A stretch of DNA of 64,000 bases from Nocardia sp. NBC_01327. Lineage in GTDB: Bacteria > Actinomycetota > Actinomycetes > Mycobacteriales > Mycobacteriaceae. The notes below the pieces were generated by a model, which saw only the letters and a program-made list of their open reading frames with translations, did no database searches and was not told the origin of the DNA. The stretch lies in contig NZ_CP108383.1 in NCBI RefSeq assembly GCF_035958815.1, positions 7,750,001 through 7,814,000 on the forward strand. Reading direction: 5' to 3'. The translations under genes and the position numbers were made by a program. Of the stretch, positions 16,384 to 25,616 are shown one piece after another (position 1 is the first letter of the stretch; each line of letters opens with the position of its first letter).

Positions 16384-17613
16384 TCAGCTGGTACGGAGCC
16401 GCAGGCCCGGATTCTCCGCGAGGATATCGGCGACCGATTGGGCGGTCATGGTCACCTGCGGGACCAGCGGTAGCAGCTGTGTGATGAAAGGGGCGATCTG
16501 CTCGAGACGCTGCGGGCCGATCTGCTGCAGGATGCGCCCGAGATCGATCGGCGGTGCGGGCGAGCCCGGGGTGCCGAGCACTCCCGGCTTGTCATCCGAG
16601 AATCCCGGTTCGCTGCTCACGCCGCCCTCACTGACCAGGCCCATGGCCAGAGTTCCGGAGATGAGCGCGCCGCCGCTGTCCCCGGGCAGGGCAAGTGCGG
16701 TGTGCTGGAATCGGATCGGCGGCCGCTGCGGATCGGGCTGATCCACCGCGGTGATCACACCGCAGGTGAATCCCGTGGTGACGCCCGACTTGCACACCGG
16801 AGCGCCGACCACCGGAATCCCGACCCCGGTCACGGCGATAGCGGGAGCGCCGACCGGCCCCCGCACCAGATTGTTGTCGAACGAGTCCCGCGCCGCGTCG
16901 TCCAATCGAACAATCGAATAGTCACGCGTCCCGTCGACGACCGACTTGTCGAAGGAACCGAGACGCTCGCCGAGCTTGCGGTCAGGCAAGAGCTGATACG
17001 CCTTCTGATCGCTGATATTCGGCTCATCCGCGAGCGCCGGCAAATTACAGTGCCCCGCCGTGAGCGCCACCGATGCGCCATCACCAGCCGCCGCATTGAA
17101 CGCCCAGGAGCACAGACTCCCCTTCACATTCGAACTCGGCGGCGCCCCGTCCGGTCGCGCGACAGCGATATATCCATCACCGCCCGCACTCTCGCCGAGC
17201 TCAGCAGCGTCCGAAAGCCCGGAAACCCGCTGATCGATCCGATCCGCACGCGGATCCCACTGCGCCGCAGCGGCATCCGCCAATTGAAACCCGTTCTGCC
17301 GAGCCGCAATTCGAACGTCATCGTGGCCGGGCTCCACCGAGACCACTCCCCCACCACCAGAATCGAGCCAGACTCCCCCCAACACCCCGCCAGACCGCCT
17401 GTTCTGCTCCGCCGCGAACAATCCCAGCCGCTGAGCCACCTCAGCCCGCCGCACATACTCCCCCGGCGACATTCCCAAATCACGCCCGACCGCCACACCC
17501 AGCGCCGCAGGCAAACCCGCCTCCGCCACACCCTCCCCACCCGCCGAACTGACCGCCGGCGTGGACAAAACCAGAGTGAACAGAGCAACAACCGCACTGT
17601 GACACATCATGTT
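16384..17613 (-). CDS. Secreted trypsin-like serine protease (S1, streptogrisin-like)
   Basis: A 409-aa preproprotein. The signal peptide starts at MMCHSAVVALFTLVL. A propeptide of about 150 aa with alpha-lytic-type features follows (LGMSPGEYVRRAEVAQRLGL). The protease domain has the triad His in LTAGHC, Asp in RDYSIVRL and Ser in LPGDSGGAL. Two Cys pairs (SLCSW/AGHCN and VCKSG/FTCGV) fit the family's disulfides. A C-terminal extension of about 90 aa follows the Ser. The ATG at 17613 is favoured by GAAGGTC about 6 bp upstream; an in-frame GTG at 17649 would give a longer cytoplasmic tail. Substrate is unknown. Confidence 0.88.
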   Translation of the reverse strand, partial: NMMCHSAVVALFTLVLSTPAVSSAGGEGVAEAGLPAALGVAVGRDLGMSPGEYVRRAEVAQRLGLFAAEQNRRSGGVLGGVWLDSGGGGVVSVEPGHDDVRIAARQNGFQLADAAAAQWDPRADRIDQRVSGLSDAAELGESAGGDGYIAVARPDGAPPSSNVKGSLCSWAFNAAAGDGASVALTAGHCNLPALADEPNISDQKAYQLLPDRKLGERLGSFDKSVVDGTRDYSIVRLDDAARDSFDNNLVRGPVGAPAIAVTGVGIPVVGAPVCKSGVTTGFTCGVITAVDQPDPQRPPIRFQHTALALPGDSGGALISGTLAMGLVSEGGVSSEPGFSDDKPGVLGTPGSPAPPIDLGRILQQIGPQRLEQIAPFITQLLPLVPQVTMTAQSVADILAENPGLRLRTS

Positions 17614-17733
17614 TTTGACCTTCACACCTACGAAAGTACTGCGCCCCACTGCACCTAGTGGTGATTTACCCAGTCACTCCGGCCACGCCGGATATGCGAA
17701 CAGTCCGAATTCGATCGAATGGCCGCATAGACC

Positions 17734-18882
17734 TCAGTGGGTGGGGAGGACTCGGGAGAGGAAGGAGGCCGTGTCGGGGTCGGATTGCTGGAGGACTGTG
17801 AAGTGGGTGGCTGCGGGGTAGATCAGGAGTTGGCTGTCGGTGGCGGCCTGTTGGAGTTGTTGCTGTAGGAGCAGGGTGGTGGGGATGGGTTGCAAGGTGT
17901 CGGCTGCGCCCTGGAGGAGTAGGACCGGGTGGTGGAAGCCGGTTGGGGGGACGGTGAGGTAGTCGCGGAGGGCCTCGGTTATTGCCGGGTCCGAGAGGGG
18001 TTCGGTGAAGAGGAGGCCGGTGGGCTGGGTGGCTGCGGCGGTTTCGAAGGAGGTTCCGCAGTCCTGGGCGGATTCGGCTATCGCGAGCAAGTGGTTGCCG
18101 AGGGGGGTCAGGTAGTCGGTGAGGTGGAGGTCGGGGCGGGCGTGGTCGAGGCCGGCCACGATCATCAGGAGTCTGGTTTTGAAACCGTCCAGGAAGGGCA
18201 GGGCGGGCACGCCGGGGCGGGCGAGGGCGGAGATCAGGTCTTCGACATTGCTGGTGGGGGCGTAGGCGACGGTGCCGCGCAGATCGAGTTCGGGGGCATA
18301 GGTCGCGGACAGCTGCGCACCGGCGAGTACGGAATGCCCGCCGATCGAATGTCCGGCCAGCACATACGATTCCGATAGTGCGGGATCGAGCGCACTGGCC
18401 GCACGGACGATATCGAGCACCGCGTGGCCATCCGCTCGTGCGGCCAGGTATTCGTAGAAACCCGGTGCGCCGAGACCGATGTAGTCCGTGGCCTCCACCG
18501 CATATCCCTGAGCGAGATATGTTGACAGCTCCGGTCTTTCGTTGAACGTATCCGCCATGCCGCCGAGAAGATTGGGGGCGCAGCCCTGTGTCATGCCGCT
18601 TGTGCCGTGCGCCCAGGAGATCACCCGCCAGCCGCCCGGCGGGGGTGTTCCCGCGGGCAGAAAGACATCGCCGCCACTGATTTCCGGCTCACCGCTCTGC
18701 CCGGTGGTCCGGTAGACGATCCGAAATCCCCTGGCCGCCTGGGGAATCAGCTCGGATTCGGGCAGGGGCCGGGACTGAACAATCGTCCCGGGACCGCCGG
18801 AGTCCGGCGGCTGTGCCGATGACACCGCGGTGACGGTTGCCGCTGATACGGCGACAAGCGCCGCCAGAACCATGCTGCGCAT
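17734..18882 (-). CDS. Secretory lipase (LIP family)
   Basis: A 382-aa exported alpha/beta hydrolase. The signal peptide is MRSMVLAALVAVSAATVTAV. The nucleophile elbow GHSIGGHSV (GxSxG), a probable catalytic Asp in LLQGAADTLQP, and a His near the C-terminus (YPAATHFTV) form the triad. The sequence matches the secretory lipase family of actinobacteria and fungi, which hydrolyse triacylglycerols or other esters. The ATG at 18882 begins directly with the signal peptide; the reading frame continues upstream, but that part is antisense to the next gene and not protein-like. Convergent and divergent neighbours are unrelated. Confidence 0.87.
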   Translation of the reverse strand: MRSMVLAALVAVSAATVTAVSSAQPPDSGGPGTIVQSRPLPESELIPQAARGFRIVYRTTGQSGEPEISGGDVFLPAGTPPPGGWRVISWAHGTSGMTQGCAPNLLGGMADTFNERPELSTYLAQGYAVEATDYIGLGAPGFYEYLAARADGHAVLDIVRAASALDPALSESYVLAGHSIGGHSVLAGAQLSATYAPELDLRGTVAYAPTSNVEDLISALARPGVPALPFLDGFKTRLLMIVAGLDHARPDLHLTDYLTPLGNHLLAIAESAQDCGTSFETAAATQPTGLLFTEPLSDPAITEALRDYLTVPPTGFHHPVLLLQGAADTLQPIPTTLLLQQQLQQAATDSQLLIYPAATHFTVLQQSDPDTASFLSRVLPTH

Positions 18883-18935
18883 AGCAGAATCTCGCTTCGA
18901 TTGTGTTCGGTGACGATTGTGGTCAGTGACGATGT

Positions 18936-20717
18936 TCAGCGGCCGGCCGCATAACCCTGCATCCCACGCGGATTGGCGGCGGCCGACAGCACGCCCGTCG
19001 CAGGGTCGCGGGCGACAGCGCAGATGCGGCCTTCCGACCACGGTTCGCCGACGGTGATCCGATGGCCGCGCCGGCGCAGTTCGGTGACGACCTCGGCATC
19101 GACCCGCGATTCCATGGTCACCCCACCGGGATTCATGGCATGCGGATAGAACGAGCCCGGAAAACTGTCCTGATGCCAGTTCGGCGCATCGATGGCGCCC
19201 TGCAGATCCCAGCCGCCGCGGACCTCTCCACCCAGGGCCACGGCCAGGAAGAAGTGCAGACTCCACTGGTCCTGCTGATCGCCGCCCGGAGTGCCGAACG
19301 CCAGCACCGGCTCGCCCTCCCGTAGCGCCAAGGTCGGGCTGAGCGTGGTGCGCGGGCGTAGGCCGGGAACCAGCGAATTCGGCAGGCCCGGCTCCAGCCA
19401 GGCCATCTGCAACCGGGTGCCCAGGGGGAATCCTAGTTCGGGGACAACAGGATTCGACTGCAACCAGCCGCCGCTGGGGGTGGCGGCGACCATATTGCCC
19501 CAGCGATCGACGACGTCGAGATGACACGTGTCGCCGCGGGTGGCGCCGGTCCTGGAAACGGTCGGCTCTCCGGCGCCCAGTGGAATCTCGTGCAGTGCAG
19601 CGGAATCCACGTGTTCGCCCAGCATGGGCAACCGGCCGTCCGGAGCGCCGGGGCGCAGCCGGTAGGACGCGTCCTCGCCGATCAACGCACGACGAGCGGT
19701 GTTGTAGTCCGGGGAAAGCAGTGCGTCCAGCGCGATATCCGCACTATCGCCGTACCAGGCCTCACGGTCCGCCATGGCGAGCTTCGAGCCCTCGATCAGG
19801 GTGTGGAAATAATCGGCCGTGCCGTAGTCGAGCTTGTCGGGCAGCAGTGCGAGCTGTTGCAGGAATACCGGACCCTGACTCCACAGCCCGGGCTTAGCAA
19901 TCGTCCAGCCGTTCCAGGTGTACGTGGCCGGATCTTCGTACGTCGCACGGTAATTCGCGAGATCCTCACCGGTGAGCGTGCCCGCGTGCCGCTCGCCGGA
20001 GGTATCCATGGCAGGCCGTGCGGCGCAGGCGATCAGCGCCTCGGCAATGAATCCCTCTCGCCACACGCGCCGCGCGGCCTCGATCTGGGCATCACGGTCC
20101 GTGCTCGCGGCCTCGGCTTCGGCGATCACCCGGCGCCAGGTCTGCGCCAATACCGGATTCTTCAGCAATTCCCCTGGCGCAGGCGGCTTTCCGGCGCGCA
20201 GATATACCGGTACCGACGTCGTCCACTCGGTCTCGAACAGGTGCTGCATCGCCGAGATGGTGGCCCCGACGTCCTCGAGCACGGGATGCCCCTGCTCGGC
20301 ATACCCGATGGCGTAGGCCAGCACCTCGGCCAAACGCTTGGTGCCGTGGTCACGCAGCAGCAGCATCCAGGCGTCGAAGGCGCCCGGCACCGCCGCGGCC
20401 AGCGGCCCGGTTCCCGGCACCATATCCAGCCCCAGGCCGGTGTAGTGCTCGATGGTCGCGCCCGCCGGCGCGGGTCCCTGCCCGCACAGCACTTTCGGCG
20501 CCTGTCCGACCGGCGCGAGAATAATCGGCACCTCACCGGCCGGACCGTTCAAATGCGGCTCGACCACATGCAGCACGAACGCCCCGGCCACCGCCGCATC
20601 GAAGGCATTGCCGCCGTCCTCGAGCACCGCCATCGAAGTCGCCGAGACCAGCCAGTGGGTGGACGACACCATGCCGAATGTGCCCTGCAATGTGGGGCGG
20701 GTAGTGAATGTACCCAT
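18936..20717 (-). CDS. Gamma-glutamyltransferase family protein
   Basis: A 593-aa Ntn-hydrolase proenzyme that cuts gamma-glutamyl amides after autoprocessing. The small subunit would begin at the Thr in GDTCHLDVVDRWGNM. The Gly-rich oxyanion region is FGTPGGDQQDQWSLHF, and the large subunit starts with FGMVSSTHWLVSATSM. No signal peptide is visible, so it may act in the cytoplasm, unlike periplasmic Ggt. It begins 11 bp after the monoamine oxidase stop, so the two form an operon. That pairing suggests breakdown of an amine or of a gamma-glutamylated amine, such as a polyamine route; this is inference. Confidence 0.88.
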   Translation of the reverse strand: MGTFTTRPTLQGTFGMVSSTHWLVSATSMAVLEDGGNAFDAAVAGAFVLHVVEPHLNGPAGEVPIILAPVGQAPKVLCGQGPAPAGATIEHYTGLGLDMVPGTGPLAAAVPGAFDAWMLLLRDHGTKRLAEVLAYAIGYAEQGHPVLEDVGATISAMQHLFETEWTTSVPVYLRAGKPPAPGELLKNPVLAQTWRRVIAEAEAASTDRDAQIEAARRVWREGFIAEALIACAARPAMDTSGERHAGTLTGEDLANYRATYEDPATYTWNGWTIAKPGLWSQGPVFLQQLALLPDKLDYGTADYFHTLIEGSKLAMADREAWYGDSADIALDALLSPDYNTARRALIGEDASYRLRPGAPDGRLPMLGEHVDSAALHEIPLGAGEPTVSRTGATRGDTCHLDVVDRWGNMVAATPSGGWLQSNPVVPELGFPLGTRLQMAWLEPGLPNSLVPGLRPRTTLSPTLALREGEPVLAFGTPGGDQQDQWSLHFFLAVALGGEVRGGWDLQGAIDAPNWHQDSFPGSFYPHAMNPGGVTMESRVDAEVVTELRRRGHRITVGEPWSEGRICAVARDPATGVLSAAANPRGMQGYAAGR

Positions 20718-20728
20718 AGCTCAACCCT

Positions 20729-22090
20729 TCAGAGGATGCTGTTGTTCTCGATGATTTCCTGGGCGGCGCGGTGTCCGGATTCGATCGCGCCGTCGATGTA
20801 TCCGGCCCAGCGGGTCGCGGTTTCGGTGCCTGCCCAGTGCATCGGGCCGACGGGGCGGCGCAGTTGAGATCCGAAGCGGGTCAATGTCATCGGGGTCGCG
20901 AACGCGCCGTAGCAGCCTCGGCTGTAGGTTTCGGCGGCCCAGTCCTGCTCGAGGTAGTGCACCGGATTGCGCGCTTTGGGGCCGAAGTAGGCCGCCAGAT
21001 CGTCGATCACCAAGTCGCGCCGCTCTTTCGGCGTCAGGCGCGCGGCGGCTTGCGCGTGACCGGCTTCGAGAAAGCCCACCAGGGCCGCGGGTTCGGCATC
21101 CGGCGGACTCGCGTCGAAGACCGTGCCGAGCGCGCGGCGGTCGCTATTGGCCTGCCCCGACAGCCCGTCCGCACGCCAGAAGGCCTCGTCGTAGACCACA
21201 TTGATCTTGATCGTCCAGCCCATCGGCAACCGCTGCAGCAGCTGGGCGCGTTCGGACGGCAGGTCCGGAGCGAAACGGATGCGCGATACCAGCGGCGGCG
21301 GGACAGCGATGATCGCATGCCGCGCGCGGAACTGTCGATTGCCCGCTCGCACAAGGACTTCGGTATCACCCCACTCGATCTCCGATACCGGGGCGCCGAG
21401 GATGACGCGGTCTCCCAATTCCGCCGCGACGGCGATCGACAGTCCCTGCGTACCGCCGATCACCCGGTCCTGCTGCGCACCGCCGGTGGTATTGATCAGC
21501 GAGTCGATGCCGCCGCCGGAATGGATGTAGAACTGCGCCCACAGGGCGGACATGTCCTCCGGCTCCGCACACCACACCGCATTGGTGACGAGGCGGAAGA
21601 ACGCACGGCCGGTGGCGGTATGGGTATGGTTCCGCAGCCAGGTGCCGAAGGTCTGACCGTCGAGCTCGTCCGCGCCGGGCGCGGTCCACGGCGATTGCAG
21701 CGGTACTCGGCGCGCGGCGCGATCGAGCCGCAACTGCGCGAGCCCGATATCGGCGAGCGCCAAGGGATTCAGCTTGGGTATGCGCCCCCGGTAGCGGGTG
21801 ACCCGGCCACCGAATTCTCCGATGTGGACGCCGGTGTCGTGGGTCCGGTAGGTGGTAGCACCGAGCTCCGCGATCAATGCCAGCACGCGATCCTGCCCCG
21901 GCCCGACCCACATGCCTCCGGCTTCCACGTACGAATCGCTGCCCGGTATCTCGACATTGAGCGTGCGCCCGCCGACGCGGTCGCGAGCCTCGAGCACCAC
22001 CACATCACGACCGGCCGCGGTGAGCGCACGGGCGGCCGCCAAACCGGCCGCGCCGGCTCCGACCACGATGACATCCCTGAGATCAGTCAT
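20729..22090 (-). CDS. Flavin monoamine oxidase
   Basis: A 453-aa FAD-dependent amine oxidase related to putrescine or tyramine oxidase. The Rossmann dinucleotide motif is VVGAGAAGLAAARAL near the start, followed by ARDRVGGRT. The C-terminal FAD segment is HWAGTETATRWAGYIDGAI. YSRGCYGAF aligns with the SGGCY segment of human MAO, where Cys carries 8-alpha-S-cysteinyl FAD, so covalent flavin is likely. It oxidises a primary amine to aldehyde with release of ammonia and hydrogen peroxide. It leads the operon with the gamma-glutamyltransferase and is divergent from TetR gene 22146. Confidence 0.9.
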   Translation of the reverse strand: MTDLRDVIVVGAGAAGLAAARALTAAGRDVVVLEARDRVGGRTLNVEIPGSDSYVEAGGMWVGPGQDRVLALIAELGATTYRTHDTGVHIGEFGGRVTRYRGRIPKLNPLALADIGLAQLRLDRAARRVPLQSPWTAPGADELDGQTFGTWLRNHTHTATGRAFFRLVTNAVWCAEPEDMSALWAQFYIHSGGGIDSLINTTGGAQQDRVIGGTQGLSIAVAAELGDRVILGAPVSEIEWGDTEVLVRAGNRQFRARHAIIAVPPPLVSRIRFAPDLPSERAQLLQRLPMGWTIKINVVYDEAFWRADGLSGQANSDRRALGTVFDASPPDAEPAALVGFLEAGHAQAAARLTPKERRDLVIDDLAAYFGPKARNPVHYLEQDWAAETYSRGCYGAFATPMTLTRFGSQLRRPVGPMHWAGTETATRWAGYIDGAIESGHRAAQEIIENNSIL

Positions 22091-22094
22091 TCAT

Positions 22095-22125
22095 ATACAC
22101 CTTGCATCTCAAATACACGTTGTAT
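22095..22125. promoter_or_regulatory. Tandem operator between amine oxidase and TetR genes
   Basis: ATACACCTTGCAT (22095-22107) and ATACACGTTGTAT (22113-22125) are repeated with an 18-bp period. The second is a near-perfect dyad (ATACA-N3-TGTAT). They fill the 55-bp gap between divergent starts, upstream of a TACTAT hexamer. Binding by the TetR at 22146 is the natural inference. Confidence 0.65.
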
Positions 22126-22145
22126 GTGAGAGTACTATTGCCGGT

Positions 22146-22748
22146 GTGGCTGTCAAGGGACTACGTGCGGAATACGCGGAAGCGACACGGTCTGCCCTGC
22201 TCGAAGCAGGTCGCCGGTTGTTCATCGAACGGCGCTACGCCGACCTGTCCGCCGAGGAGATCGCCCGCGCCGCCCGCCTCACGCGGGGCGCGCTGTACCA
22301 CCACTTCGGCGGCAAACAGGGATTGTTCGAAGCCGTCTTCGAGCAGATCGAAGAGGAATTGACCGGCCGCCTCGCCGCCTCGCTCACCGAAACCGACGCC
22401 TGGCACAGCGGACTTCAGGCCTTGGACGCGTTTCTGGACGAGTGCACGAGCGTGCCGTATCAGCGCATCGTCCTACAGGAGGGCCCGGTCGCCCTGGGCT
22501 GGGACCGCTGGCGCGAACTCGACGAGCGTCACATGCTGGGCCTGGTCCGCAATCTGGTCGACGATCTCACCGAGGCCGGCATCTTCCAGCCCCGCTCGAC
22601 CGACCTCGTCGTGCGCGCCATATACGGGCTACTCACCGAAATGGCCTGGGGCATAGCCGAAGCCGACGATGCCGCCCAGGCGCGCCGCGATGCCGGACAG
22701 ATCGCCCTCGACATGATCGGCGCCCTGCGCCGGAGCACGCCGGCGTAG
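22146..22748 (+). CDS. TetR/AcrR family transcriptional regulator
   Basis: A 200-aa repressor. Its helix-turn-helix reads IARAARLTRGALYHHFGGKQ (about residues 36-55), followed by a C-terminal domain with an extended helix rich in Glu. The GTG at 22146 is the first start that does not overlap the divergent amine oxidase gene. With the tandem sites at 22095-22125, it probably controls the amine oxidase/gamma-glutamyltransferase operon, with an amine or its aldehyde as candidate inducer. The DNA-binding call is secure; the ligand is not. Confidence 0.9.
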   Translation: MAVKGLRAEYAEATRSALLEAGRRLFIERRYADLSAEEIARAARLTRGALYHHFGGKQGLFEAVFEQIEEELTGRLAASLTETDAWHSGLQALDAFLDECTSVPYQRIVLQEGPVALGWDRWRELDERHMLGLVRNLVDDLTEAGIFQPRSTDLVVRAIYGLLTEMAWGIAEADDAAQARRDAGQIALDMIGALRRSTPA

Positions 22749-22825
22749 GACGCCGATGAATACCGACAGCCCGGAACCGGACTGCGGCTCCGGGCGGTGC
22801 GTCGCCCGGCGGTAGCTCGACGAGG

Positions 22826-23461
22826 TCAGGGCAGCGGAAACCCCAGTGCCCGTGCGGCTTCCGCGGGTGTGGGCTGTGCCCACCGCTGCTGCAGATGCTC
22901 GTTGGTGGTCACCGATCGGGTCTGCGCCTTGTCGATGTAGACGATGCCGGCGAGGTGGTCGGTCTCGTGCTGGAAGATGCGGGCGGGCCAACCGGTCAGC
23001 TGCTGGGTGTGGCGGGTGCCGTCCAGATCCTCGTAGGTCGCGCGGATGGATTCGGGGCGGGCCACCACCGCCTGGTATCCGGGCATGCTCAGGCAGCCTT
23101 CGTAGAACCCGACCTCGTCGCCCTCGGCCGTATACGCGGGATTGATGATGGTGAACTCCGGCAGCGGCCGCCGCCCGCGCGCCACCGCCACCTCCTCCGC
23201 CACGCTCGCCGGATCCCCGAGCACCGCCACCCGCAACGGAATTCCGATCTGCGGTGCGGCGACACCCACCCCCGGAGCCGACCGCATCGTGGCAAACAGA
23301 ATCTCCACCAACTCCTCCAGCAGTTCGGCCCCCACCTGCCCGTCCACCGTCTCCGCGACTCGCCGCAGCACCGGATCGCCCATCTGCACCAGCGGCGCGG
23401 GCCCACCCCGATACGCAGCAACCAGTTCCGCCACCAAGCCCGCAGTCTCCATACCGGTCAT
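22826..23461 (-). CDS. def: Peptide deformylase
   Basis: A 211-aa metallohydrolase that removes the formyl group from nascent protein N-termini. All three motifs are intact: GVGVAAPQIG (motif 1), EGCLSMPG (motif 2, metal Cys) and QHETDHLAG (motif 3, HExxH metal site). It is longer than E. coli Def (169 aa), with an N-terminal extension of about 40 aa. The start ATG 23461 has GGAG upstream at usable spacing. It stands alone, without the usual fmt neighbour, so it may be one of two deformylase genes in the genome. Confidence 0.93.
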   Translation of the reverse strand: MTGMETAGLVAELVAAYRGGPAPLVQMGDPVLRRVAETVDGQVGAELLEELVEILFATMRSAPGVGVAAPQIGIPLRVAVLGDPASVAEEVAVARGRRPLPEFTIINPAYTAEGDEVGFYEGCLSMPGYQAVVARPESIRATYEDLDGTRHTQQLTGWPARIFQHETDHLAGIVYIDKAQTRSVTTNEHLQQRWAQPTPAEAARALGFPLP

Positions 23462-23622
23462 TATCGACGGCTCCGGATGCCCGCGGCCGGTCGCCCTGTT
23501 GTGTAAGCGCGGATACACAGTGGGTGTTGTCGCGGTGGCAGAACTCTGCTCCGAGTGGGGCCAGTATTGGTGTCAGACCGAACGCCGGCCGACAGGGCAG
23601 GTGAAATTCCTTGGAGGACAAC

Positions 23623-23913
23623 ATGATCAATGCATTCCGCCGGACCGCCGCCACGCTCTCCGCTCTCGCCGTGATCGGCGGCGCCGGAGCCGGAATCGCC
23701 AGTGCGGCAACACCGGATGCAGGTGGTCCGGTGCAGACCTCGGTGACAACCGGTGCGCGCACCTGGTTCGAACCGTCCTGCCAGTGGGGCGAAGGCTTCG
23801 ACTGGCATTACTACCGCTACTGCGACACCAACTACTGGCACGGCGGCCACTTCAACGACTGGCAGCGGTTCGACCACGACAACCGCGACTACGACTACGG
23901 CTGGCGCCGCTGA
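23623..23913 (+). CDS. Small secreted aromatic-rich protein
   Basis: A 96-aa exported protein. A signal peptide (MINAFRRTAATLSALAVIGG) ends near ASAA. The mature part of about 65 aa is unusually rich in Trp, Tyr, His and Asp, with the tail WHGGHFNDWQRFDHDNRDYD ending GWRR, and has two Cys (PSCQW, RYCDT) likely to form one disulfide. A strong GGAGGA ribosome site precedes the ATG at 23623. I do not recognise a family. The clustered His and Asp could bind metal. It is monocistronic, 68 bp ahead of the cyclase gene. Confidence 0.8.
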   Translation: MINAFRRTAATLSALAVIGGAGAGIASAATPDAGGPVQTSVTTGARTWFEPSCQWGEGFDWHYYRYCDTNYWHGGHFNDWQRFDHDNRDYDYGWRR

Positions 23914-23981
23914 ACCCACCCTGTACTGCGGTGGCGTCACTGGCAATTCGACAGATGGAGCCCGGTGGGTAGGGTTCAGTA

Positions 23982-25616
23982 GTGTCGAAAGTGAGCGTGC
24001 TCACCTGGGCCGCGGCGATAACCCTTCCCGCGGCCGGGCTCTGGTTGCTGCTGTCGCATCCGAAGCTCGACGCTCACTACGAACACCATCCGCAGCACTT
24101 CTGGCTGGTGCTGGCCGCGGCGACGCTGGCGATGACGCTGGGCGTCATCCTGTTCCGCGCCGCGCGCGCCCGCCGCGATGTGCGACTCATCCTGGTGTCG
24201 TTGATGTTCCAGTTCGCGGCGGGCTTTCTGGGCCTGCACGCGATCGCCACGCCGGGTGTCATTATCCAGATGCCCAATGCCGGATTCGTCTACGCGGTTC
24301 CGGTCGGGCTGACCCTGGGCGGATTCGCCGCGCTGGCCTCGGCGATCGAATACGGTCCGGTCGCCGCGGCGCGACTGAACCGGCTGGTGTGGTTGCTGTC
24401 GGCCTTGCCGATCCTGGCGCTGGTGGTGTGGGCGGCGTTCTCGCTCACCGGATTGCCGCCGTTCAATGGGATGCCCAGCCCCACAGAGACATCGCGGCCG
24501 CTGGTCATCCTCGCCTATCTGGGTTCGCTGTCGTATCTGGGCGCGGCGATCGCCTACGCCCGGCAGTTCTCTCGCCGCCGCGGACTGCTGCTATTGAGTG
24601 TGCTGACCGCATTCGTGCTGCTGATCGAGGCGCTGCTGGCGGTCGGCTACGGGCGTAGCTGGCAGGCGTCCTGGTGGGAATGGCATGTGCTGATGGTGGC
24701 GGCCTTCGCGCTGATCGCACTGAGCAGTCACGCGCAATTCCGGCGGGAGGGTTCGGCACTGGGCCTGTTCGACAGTGTCACGCTCAACCAGACCATGGCC
24801 GCGCTGGAGCGCGATTACAGCCGGGCGCTCACCGAGATGGCGGAGGTATTGCGCCAGCGCGCGGCCGTCGGCGTGCCGGCGAATCAGCCGCTCGGGTCGG
24901 TCGGTGTCGAGCTGTCGAAACGGTTCGGGCTCACCGAGCGCCAGTTCGCCGTGCTGGAGCAGAATGCCCGGCTGTACCGGCAATTGGATGAGCTGTTCCG
25001 CTCGTACATGTCTCCACAGGTCGCCACGGCATTGCTCGCCAATCCGTCCGAGGCCGATCTGGGCGGACGGATCGCCGAGGTCAGCGTGCTGATGGCGGAC
25101 CTGAGCGGGTTCACACCCTTTGCCGAGCACACCGACCCCGCGCTCGTGGTGCAGATGCTCAACACCTACTACGGCGCCATCGTGCCGGTCATCCTGGGCG
25201 AGGGTGGTGTGGTGGTGCAGTTCGTCGGCGATGCGGTGATGGCGGTGTTCAATGTGCCTACCGCACAACCCGATCACGCAGTGCGCGCCGCCCGGGCGGG
25301 GCTGGTGCTCCAGCAGGCGGTCGCGCAGATCGCGGCGGGCCGGCCGGACTGGCCGCGATTCCGGGTCGGGGTCAATACCGGACCGGCTCTGGTCGGCAAT
25401 ATCGGTGCGGCGCAGATGCGCAACTACACCGCGATCGGCGACACCACCAATACCGCGGCGCGGCTGCAGGGCGTGGCGCAGCCCGGTGACGTGGTGATCG
25501 GGCCGCTCACCCAGGTCCAGCTCGGATCGCGGGCACTCGTACAGCCGTTGCACGCGATCACGGTGAAAGGCCGGCGGGAGCCGGTCACCTGCTTCGTCCT
25601 GCGGGGTCTGCAGTGA
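23982..25616 (+). CDS. Membrane class III nucleotide cyclase
   Basis: A 544-aa protein: six to seven membrane helices in residues 1-250, a linker helix (residues 270-345), then a class III cyclase domain (residues 365-540). Both metal-binding Asp are present (MADLSGFTPF, Asp373; FVGDAVMAVF, Asp417), as are the transition-state Asn490 and Arg494 (GDTTNTAARL). The usual substrate-specifying Lys is Gln413 and the second specificity position is Thr483, so ATP versus GTP preference is uncertain. The stop overlaps the start of a Crp/Fnr regulator by 4 bp, which suggests a sensor-cyclase-regulator unit. The GTG start at 23982 gives the full first helix. Confidence 0.88.
   Translation: MSKVSVLTWAAAITLPAAGLWLLLSHPKLDAHYEHHPQHFWLVLAAATLAMTLGVILFRAARARRDVRLILVSLMFQFAAGFLGLHAIATPGVIIQMPNAGFVYAVPVGLTLGGFAALASAIEYGPVAAARLNRLVWLLSALPILALVVWAAFSLTGLPPFNGMPSPTETSRPLVILAYLGSLSYLGAAIAYARQFSRRRGLLLLSVLTAFVLLIEALLAVGYGRSWQASWWEWHVLMVAAFALIALSSHAQFRREGSALGLFDSVTLNQTMAALERDYSRALTEMAEVLRQRAAVGVPANQPLGSVGVELSKRFGLTERQFAVLEQNARLYRQLDELFRSYMSPQVATALLANPSEADLGGRIAEVSVLMADLSGFTPFAEHTDPALVVQMLNTYYGAIVPVILGEGGVVVQFVGDAVMAVFNVPTAQPDHAVRAARAGLVLQQAVAQIAAGRPDWPRFRVGVNTGPALVGNIGAAQMRNYTAIGDTTNTAARLQGVAQPGDVVIGPLTQVQLGSRALVQPLHAITVKGRREPVTCFVLRGLQ

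Noticed and set aside
18883..19527. N-terminal extension of the lipase frame to 597 codons
   Set aside because: The extra part is antisense-frame text of the gamma-glutamyltransferase gene; the signal peptide at 18882 marks the true start.
22769..22795. GCCCGGA/TCCGGGC hairpin as terminator after the TetR gene
   Set aside because: 7-bp arms with a 13-nt loop and no T-run; too weak in DNA of this GC content.
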